Source of the DNA: Scortum barcoo
Taxonomy: Eukaryota; Chordata; Actinopteri; Centrarchiformes; Terapontidae
NCBI GenBank assembly: GCA_023238725.1
Contig: CM041550.1
Location: 6,023,044 to 6,087,043, forward strand
DNA: 64,000 bases
Direction: 5' to 3'
Below, piece by piece: positions 49,401-58,400 of this stretch. Position numbers and translations under genes: made by a program. Position 1 is the stretch's first letter, and the number at the start of each line of letters is the position of its first letter. The notes under the pieces were generated by a model. It searched no databases and was not told the DNA's origin. It worked only from the letters and a program-made list of their open reading frames with translations.

Positions 49401-52400
49401 CTTTGTTTGTGGTTTGGACTTCAGCTTTAGGACTCTCATTTACATTCTCTACCGACTTGTGCTGGAAATTTCTCCTCCGTATTGTTTGTAGTGTGTTATG
49501 TACATAGTTTTTTACATCGGTCCACGATCTTCCACCAAGATCTGGTTCAGCAGCTATGCAAGCATTGCACTCCTTTTTGCCTGGAACTTTCATTCCCGTG
49601 ATAAATTCACTCAAGTAACGCTTCACTGCAGCCTGCTCCCTCTCACTCCAAGGTCTTCTCTTTAAAGCGGGTTTCTGTACAGTTCCTAAAAGATAAAGAA
49701 CATCAAACACCATGATTATATAGGTCTAAATCTTCATCCAATAAAGAATGCAGTGGTCTTTAAATATAAAATGATGAAACAATGTTCACTGAAGGGTTTG
49801 ACAGTTAAATTGTAAAACCTTTTGAAAAACAAGATTTTGTTTTGTTATCAAGTCCATCTGATAATTTTAAAAGCTCCAGAACATACAAGTAAGTGGACAC
49901 TGAGTGGAGACTGTTTGTTAATTGCTGTTTCAACGGTCAAATGAGCCAAAGTTTCAAGATCTACTGTTTCATGACAACTGAGAAAATTTCAAGCAAGCCA
50001 ACCATCCAAACTTTGTAAAAAAAAAAAAAAAAAAAGCAAACGGATCCAAGGAAGCAAGAGGTACCCACCATCTCTCTGAGTGCTGACGGGACTCGATGGC
50101 AGTGTTCGGTCCATCTTAAGAAGTTGTTTACTCACTTCCTCCAGCTGCGATGCATTTTTTGAGAGCCTGTAACATTCCTGGCTGCTCGTTCCCACCAGCT
50201 TGGCCACTTGATCCAATTCACATTCACTGAGGCTCATTAGCTGCCAGCAGCTGGCAATTTGCTCTCTTAATGATGAGGACAGAAGTGCTTCTGGGTTTTT
50301 AACTCCACATTCCATCGCAGACCTTCTGAAACAATCCAATCCTCTGATGAAGGATGGACCTTCAGTCCGTGCAAACAGGTATGGGTTAGTTTTTGACACA
50401 CCGGCCTGTTCTCGATTTTCAATGAGTAAGTCAATTGACAAAACCATCCCTTCTGTTAGCAGAACCAGCATGTTCCTTCCATACTGACCCTCTAGTTCCA
50501 ACCTGGTGAATCTGGAGCCAAGGTCCAGCTCCAATATTGTACATTTCCTTATTTGGTCTGCAGAGGGCATAAATGTCCCCCTACTCTTTTTGTGAGTGTA
50601 AGTTTGCAAGAGCATTCTACCAATATTTCCTACCCTCCCTCTGTTAAACAAACACACGTCTGCTAGAGTGGCCTCGCTGAGTTTTTTCCATGTTGACAAA
50701 CTAGGACTTTCTTTCAGCTCCTTTCTGGCTTCATTTTCTTCTCCTGTGATAAACCTGTGGAGTTTTATCAAATCTTCTGTCACTGTTGATTTATCTACTT
50801 CCACTTTCTTAACTTCTTGCTTTAAAGATAATGCAAGAGCTTTGCGAGAAAAACACTCTGTCCATTTTGTATCAAGAAGATGTATGAACTTTTTTACTTC
50901 ACTTTCAGTTTCACTGTCCTCTGTCATACGACTTTCCCCAAATGCTATTTCTGCGGCTCGTTTCAAAGAGTAGCCGATCTTTGAGACGAGGGAAACTGTT
51001 TTAAACTTACTGGAACTGGGATCAAAACCACTTACTTTTTTGGCCCCTTCAACAGCTAATTCAAATCTGGATGGTAGACATATTTCATGCAAGTACTTCA
51101 CATTCTTGTCAAGCTCATTTACAGCAACCACAAATCTACCAAGTTCCCTCATCTTTTGTGCAATATAAGCAAACTGAGACTTGTCATGGTCATACTTGGC
51201 AGACAATGCATTGCCATATTTACAAATAAGTGGATCATTTCTGATATGCCTCGAGATGTCATCTTGATGCATAATGTGGATAATTTCCTCGCAACCCCCA
51301 GTTAAGAACTCTGACATTGGAAGCAGCCGGGAAGCGGCACTGTGGACTATGCTTTTATTTGTCCTTTCGGTGGGTTTCTGTTCTCCCTTTCTGGCCTTAC
51401 ATGACCGCTCATGTCTCCATAAATCAGTTTTGCGATAAAACGCAAAGCAGTGCTGGCAAGGCAGGAAGTCACGAACAGATATGCTGGGATTTTTCACCTG
51501 TTTTTTGGTCACAATTTCCCCCTCGCCACTTTTGAGAACTTGGCAATTATGTTCATAGTCTCCTTTATTGCGAATTTGGTCAAGCAAAGTCTGTCTTACT
51601 TTGGAACCTTTGGGAAAGTGTATTGCATGGGCGACATCTGTTTCCTCTGCATGTTTCCTTTCCAAATGCTTTGCAAGTTGGGTAAAAGCCATTTTGCAAT
51701 ATAAACAGAAGTGCTTCTTGCAAACCTCTTTCTTCTCCTCATCAGCTGTGCTAGGTGTTGTTTCAAGCACTTTCTTACATGTCCTTAAACTGGATCGCGT
51801 TGGTTGTTTATTCTCCATACTTTTCCTGCTGCGCCGTCCTCGACTTTTAGCTATTTCCTTTGTGCCTGACTCAAAAAGAACTTGATCTGTACTATCTGAC
51901 TGACCTGCCACTACATCCTCTGCCTCATCACTTGAGCCATTTGCTTCCTCAGGGGAACTCTGTTCATTCGCTGAGCCCGTTTGTTCTGTTTTGTCATTGT
52001 CCATTGTCAGCATCCCCTCTGCGTTTCTGGTTGGATTTGAATAATCAAAGATCAAACTAATTTTACTTGATAAACCATCTGTTGTGCCGTCTGACATCTC
52101 GTCTTCCTGGGCTTGCTTCTCGTCTTCCTCTCCTTGACTTTCCTGCTCGGTAGCTGAATCACAAGCACTGTTTTTGGATTCAGTTATATCCTTCCCACCT
52201 TTTTGGACCTTTTCAAGTTCCCTTACTGTCTCTTGCTCAGTGTTTGGACTGGCAGGGCAGCTTGGCATTTTTTCGCCATCTTTTGGATAATCCAAATCTG
52301 GTGGCATATTCCCTCTTACTCTTGGAGTACCCTCTTCATTTCTTGCACTGTCAAGGTTAGAAGTCAACCTAAGATCATCACTCGAACTCCTCTCTTCAAT

Positions 52401-55400
52401 CAAGCTCCTCTCTCCTTCAAATGACCTCGTCTCACCAATAGTACAAGCCTGTAAAAAAACAAGTATATGTAAGACTCAACGCCAAATCAGACCTCAAGAA
52501 TTATTTGATTGAGTGAAATTAAAAAACACACCCATTAGGAAATAAAAAAAGCAAAAACACAAAAGCTAAAATTTGCTTTGAATTTTGATCGTTAAATGGT
52601 GGTGATTAGTCAACATTTTCTTTCGGTATTGCCTTTTTAAAATCCTTTGCACATTTCTCAATTGCTGTTAAACGCATCAGCACCTTGGCAATGCCCCACA
52701 AGATCCAGGCTCATTCAAACAGAGGTCAATGTGATGGCCACACATCACGTTTCAGCCCAACATCCGTATCAAAAACCCCCTGACACCTCTCAAATCTCAG
52801 GTACAAAAACCACATGTGACCCATTAGAGAACAGTTAATGGCTTTATTGGATCAAGCAGCGTTTTGACATTGTAAATGTCTAACCAAGTATATGTAGTCA
52901 TGGGGTGTTGGATGAAATGCTACATGGAGAGAACAGAGTATGTGCCGACACTAGACCTACAGTCATGGCTTTCAATCAAAACAAATAATTATGTTACTAC
53001 TGATGTCATGTACAAGACATTTGGCCTTAGTGTAGCTATGTTTTTACAGTGAAATCTATAAAAGTGTGTATTTACTGTGGCCAGGACCAAGCCAGAGACA
53101 GATGCAAAGCATGGGAACACTTTAATGGTGTTCAGCCACTCATATAATTGCATTAAGTTTAGATATCATCTATGCTTTTAAATGTTTGATGGTAAAATAA
53201 CTACATGAAAGTTACTGGTGCATGCTGGTTTCATGTGTTGCGCAATGATGATGATGATGATGATGATACATGTTCTGAAAGCATATACAGTATGTACCTG
53301 CTTCAAAGGGCTCATCTTGTCCTATTACTTCATGTGTTCAGTGTCTTCTTCCAATGGCTTCTTCACTGCAAGGAAAGACGACAACACAGTCTCTAATGTG
53401 CACACAATAACGAATATGTAATTGTAAATGAATAATATAAGTAAAGTTTAAGTCCAATTTACCAATGTACAACTACATATAAAGTAAAGAAGGCATTTTA
53501 CACTAGTTTAAGCTTAACAGAATAACCTATCTTAACTAAACCTACTAACAGCAGCAAGTCATTAAAGCAAATAGCATTTTCTGTAATCCAGTCAACTAAG
53601 AGAGGCATTAAGATTTAACAACACAGTGTACAGTGGAGATTTTTTACATATTATACCCACATAGGAACAATGCAGTTACGGTTGAAAGTAAGCACAATGG
53701 CCTATTAAATCTCAGTATATTATATGCATAATCAAACTTTAAACCATCTAATGCTTAATGCTTTATAAAATACAAACAAACAAAAGTTGAAATCAAATTA
53801 AGGGACTACATTTTAAATCATATGCTATTTCATGACATTGCTTGACAAACATTATAATTCTGTTTCCATTAAAAAAACAAAAACAAAAAAAACTTAAAGG
53901 CCACACTCTTACCTGGATTTGCTGCAGAAGCAAAAGGTCCTTTGGAGTCATGAAAAACATCTTGAGGCGTTGAGTTATTAGTAGACATTGAACAGTAAAG
54001 TCTGTGGGTGTAGGTCTTGAAGAGAAAGGTTCCTTGTTGCACACTTTTGAAACACTGTTCTCATCTATAAGCGCTGTATGGGTTAATCATGAAGTTCCTT
54101 TGAATGTGATAAATGAAGTCATCTCTGCTACATCATGTAGCCCTGGTGAGCTATTTCCCGAATGTTTGCTGTTGAGAATTTTCTATTCCCGATGTATAAC
54201 TTTACATTTTTAGAGGATTTCTTAAGATATTGTGAAGAGGTTCATGAAGCACCACTGTTTATGTCAAATGCTTTGTAAATATCTCCAACCATGTTGCCTC
54301 TCCTTCTGCAAAGTTCAGTGTATTTTTTATGCAAAAACAGTTCATGCACTTTAATGTATTTTAAAGGATGGGCAAGATTTCAACCGTATGCCGTTTTTGA
54401 CAGACACAGAACTGTATCATACTGTTCATCCACAAAATTCACATTTTTTATGCTGGACAGTACAAACACTCACACACACACACACACACACACTGGGGAC
54501 AACCAAGGTGCGAGCTGTAGAATTTGTAAAATGTGCTTCTGTCTTGGAATTCAAAGCTCAACAGATAAAGCCAGCAGATAAAAATAAGATAAAATAAGGT
54601 TTGGGTGCAATATTTTATACATTTTAAACAAAAAACAAAATATCTTGAAGGGCCAGGACATACCTCTTGATCCAGATTGTAGTCCTCTTTGGAATTAAGT
54701 GCCAATTTTACAGCCATGTAATCTCCACTTTTCACAGCATCCCGCAACTCACCTGACAAGAACAAGTTAGAGCCCAGTGAGGGTTAAAGAAAACACACAC
54801 ACATCTCACAATCAAACAAACTTTTCAAGAGACTGAAAAAATACATAATTTAACACTTGACTCAAAAAATACAACCTCCTTATTCATTAAAATCTGTTTA
54901 GTCTATACATATATGTGCATTTAAGTGTGAATACATAAATCTGTGCTAACCAAGCTAATATCTAATCAAGCTCATCATATATAACCACATGTAAAAGAGG
55001 ACAGTTTTGCTCTAGGTTTTGTCAAAACTTAAAGTTTAAAATACTAACAATGTGTCTTTTTGACCATTGTTGACCAAGTCAGCTCCTTCAAAGCTTCTAG
55101 ATAACAGCAGTAATCAGTCAGAAGACAGTCACTTCATTGTCTAAGCTGTAAATGAAAATACTCACTGGGTGATAACGGAGGACCTGACAGGATCTCATCC
55201 TCCCCGTTCAGATGTTTCTGGAAGTCGTCCAGAGTCATCCAGTCCAGGTTGAGGTCCATTCCTAGACTCAAAGTGGCTTGCCCCTTGTCTGTGCAACACA
55301 AAGTCCAGAGAAAGAGAATGACTTCAGTAGTTGGCATGCTTAAGCTTTGCATATTACAAATAAAATTACCTCTCTGTAAAACTCGCTCGTGTTTCAAACC

Positions 55401-58400
55401 ACAGTTAATCAAAAACCAACCAAACTAAATTTCATTCACACAGAGGGAGTTGTCTATTTTGATGTGAAACAACAATCTGATATTTGGAAGCAGCAAAAGA
55501 TCAGCACATGCTCTGAGACCAATCGGAAACCTACCAGATTTGTCAGCGCCCTCTGGTGGATCCTGGATGTCCTGATTGTCATCACATGCCATGAAGAGTC
55601 TGGGCTCACTGTCCTCTCGTCTCCTCCTCCTGTCGTCTGTTGAGGCTCTCTTCTCCCAGCCAGTCCGCTGCGCGTCCTCCGGCCTCTCCCTCCTCTCTCT
55701 GGGTTCCTCTGCAGGCCTCGGCCTTGCTGCAGATTCCTCTCCTTCCCGCTCATCGCTGTCCAGGGTGAAGCCATAACTCTGTCCAGGTCTGGAGGCTAAA
55801 GAGAGAGCAGACATGTCGTCACATTTCTTGGAGATTTGTTATTAAGAGTCAAGATGTTATAATAAAATGGACTGTTTCACGTCACATGCAGCATCTGATG
55901 GATTTGACCGACAAAACAACTGATCATTATCAGATATGCACAACAATGTGATCCTTGGAGAAACATTGTGCCCGATTAAGATCTGAAAGTTTAAATTATT
56001 TCAGTAAATAAAAAGCCATGCTTTTAGGACTACAAAAACATTGAGTGTATACTACCATTTTCTCTTGTGACTGACAAAATATCAAACCCAAATTCATTCA
56101 AATGTAGCTTTTAATGTAAACATCACAAAACAGTTTAGAAAACAATTATACCATTGAAAGTCTGAACACAAATGACTTAATTTAATAATTTACATTAAAA
56201 AAAATCTATCAGGCATATCAGGTGTTGGGAAAGTCCTTCATTTTTGTGAATGAGCAACTTTTTCGTGTGACAGAGGTCAGTTTGGGTTGACGTTGCTATG
56301 TACATGTTCAAACTTAGAACATCAACCACTAAATATTTGTGTGTCATGCATACCATCTGATTTGTTGGACTTCTCCGTCTTCTCGGTCTCTGATTTCTGA
56401 GCTGGAGAGTCTTTGCTGGACTTGGGGGTCTTCTCAGTCTTTCCTTGTACCTGATGTTGGTGAGAAAATACAATGTTAAAACCTTTTAGTATTCCAACAG
56501 ATGAGCAGGATTCATCTCTGCCACTAGGGGTGGGAAAAAATATCGGTATGGCAATATATCGCAATACTTTTTCTTACGATATAATATCAATTTTAAAAAA
56601 TGCTTTAAGCTAAGCTAAACTATTAAGCTGGGCAAAGAGTACACAGTTTGCAAACTGAATGAATGATCACTGTCATCAGATGTACATATATACATACATA
56701 TTAACCCCCTGGAGTCCACGGACGTGTCAGCGCATCCAAATTACGCGACTGATTTACGATGACATAGCAAGAAGACGCTGCATTGCCGTCTCTGTTTCAA
56801 GTTGTGTTGAAAGTGCAGACTTAAACCTGCATACCAGTTTTTAAATCGTGTTGATAAGTTGAGTAAAAACAGTTATGATAAATAATTTACACTGTGTTTT
56901 TTTCCTGAATATCGCCATCATGTTTAGTGCAGGAAGACGCAGCAGACAGACGCTGTCTCACTGAGTCTCCGTCTCAAACTGTGTCCAAAAGTGCGGACTT
57001 CAAACTATATACTAGTTATTTTTTCATCGTGTTTACGTCGTGCTTTTTCCTGATTATCGTCGTTATGTTTGGTGCGCGTTTTGTGCAGGAAGAAACAGCA
57101 AAAACGGACTATTGTAAGGAAAGTGCTAAACACCTATTGACCTAATCAATATTACATTTATATATACAATATATTTTTAATGGTTTTTATGGTTTTATCA
57201 CATAAATCTCCCCTAACAAACACAACCCGTGCTGCTGTACATACTGTATATACTGTACATAATACACTGTCATACCCACCTTGTACAAAACACCTGAGGC
57301 ACTGCCTGCCTGCATTTTAATGTAAACAGTTGTAAATAACTTTGTTGTTTGCTAAATTTGTACATAAGTTTTTTAAATTTACCATTTATATCTGTATTTA
57401 AAGTTATAAAAATGGTTAGACCTGTTTGTGGTTTTTACAGTAAAAAATCTAACTTTTTCCTGTTCGGATTTTATGGTTTTTGTGTGGATTTTAGGTCCAG
57501 TGTGTTAATACAGTATGTCAAAATGAAAACAAATAACTGTAAAATCACACGTGAGATTGTTCTGAAAAAAAAAATGACACCAAACAAGGCAAGGTAAACA
57601 GTTTTTAAGGTGAAATATAAAGGTAAAATCAAAAGTAGTCAAAAACGGCCAATTATACCCTGGACTCCAGAGGGTTAAGCTGCATTTTAAATTTCTCAGT
57701 GAGCTATGTAGAATATCGCAATATAACGCAATACCACAATATCACAATAATGTACTGTATCGTGAATCAAGTATCGTGAAGTCCTTGCCAATACCCACCC
57801 CTATCTGCCACAGGTTCCTCTGTGCTTTTGGCCAGCTGAAAAGGCCCAGTATTATTTAACTGATTTTCTGGTGTGACTTTTTAATACGGCATATACATAT
57901 TCTTAAGGGTCCACATTTTAATCTGAAGGTATTGGCAGTCCTTTACAGGTCATTTTGATACAGTTTTTCTAACAGTAGATTGGGAGGCCTGAGACTTTGC
58001 ATGGGAGGAATACATATGACTGCATGTTTAATAAAGGCTGATAAACCTCAAAGCCCAGATAAGTGAGGATTAATGTAATGTAATGTATCTTATTAATAAA
58101 TTACTTTTAGCAACCGCTGCTTAAAAAAAGCCTATGGAGGAGCTGCATTGTTCAGCAAGTTGGTTTTGTCTGGGAAAAAAATGGATTACAGGTGAAGTGG
58201 TTCGTGAAAAGATGTAAAAGCACGTAATTATACTGCGAGAAGCCTTTTCTGAGTGGACGCACAGAGGACAATGGAGCAACATCTTTGTTAGATCTGTATC
58301 TTTAAATGACTGAATATATTTTGATCTGCTATCTGCTTTAATACATTTTCTAAACAATAAAGATTACATTTGCAAAGTATAGAAACCATGTTTGTGCATG

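Larger units (their letters stand above)
44880..54663 (-). other. Large mphosph8 intron holding a nested gene
   Basis: This 9.8-kb intron is far longer than the other mphosph8 introns seen here. It contains a repeat relic (45,840-45,996), a candidate 3' UTR (46,121-48,387), the nested recombinase-like gene (48,388-52,448), a candidate first exon (about 53,913-53,960), a (GAT)n array at 53,245-53,267 and a CA array at 54,470-54,493. Confidence 0.85.

Noticed and set aside
57349..57597. 82-codon frame inside the piggyBac-like element
   Set aside because: Hydrophobic, A/T-driven composition with no recognisable piggyBac transposase motif; likely chance.
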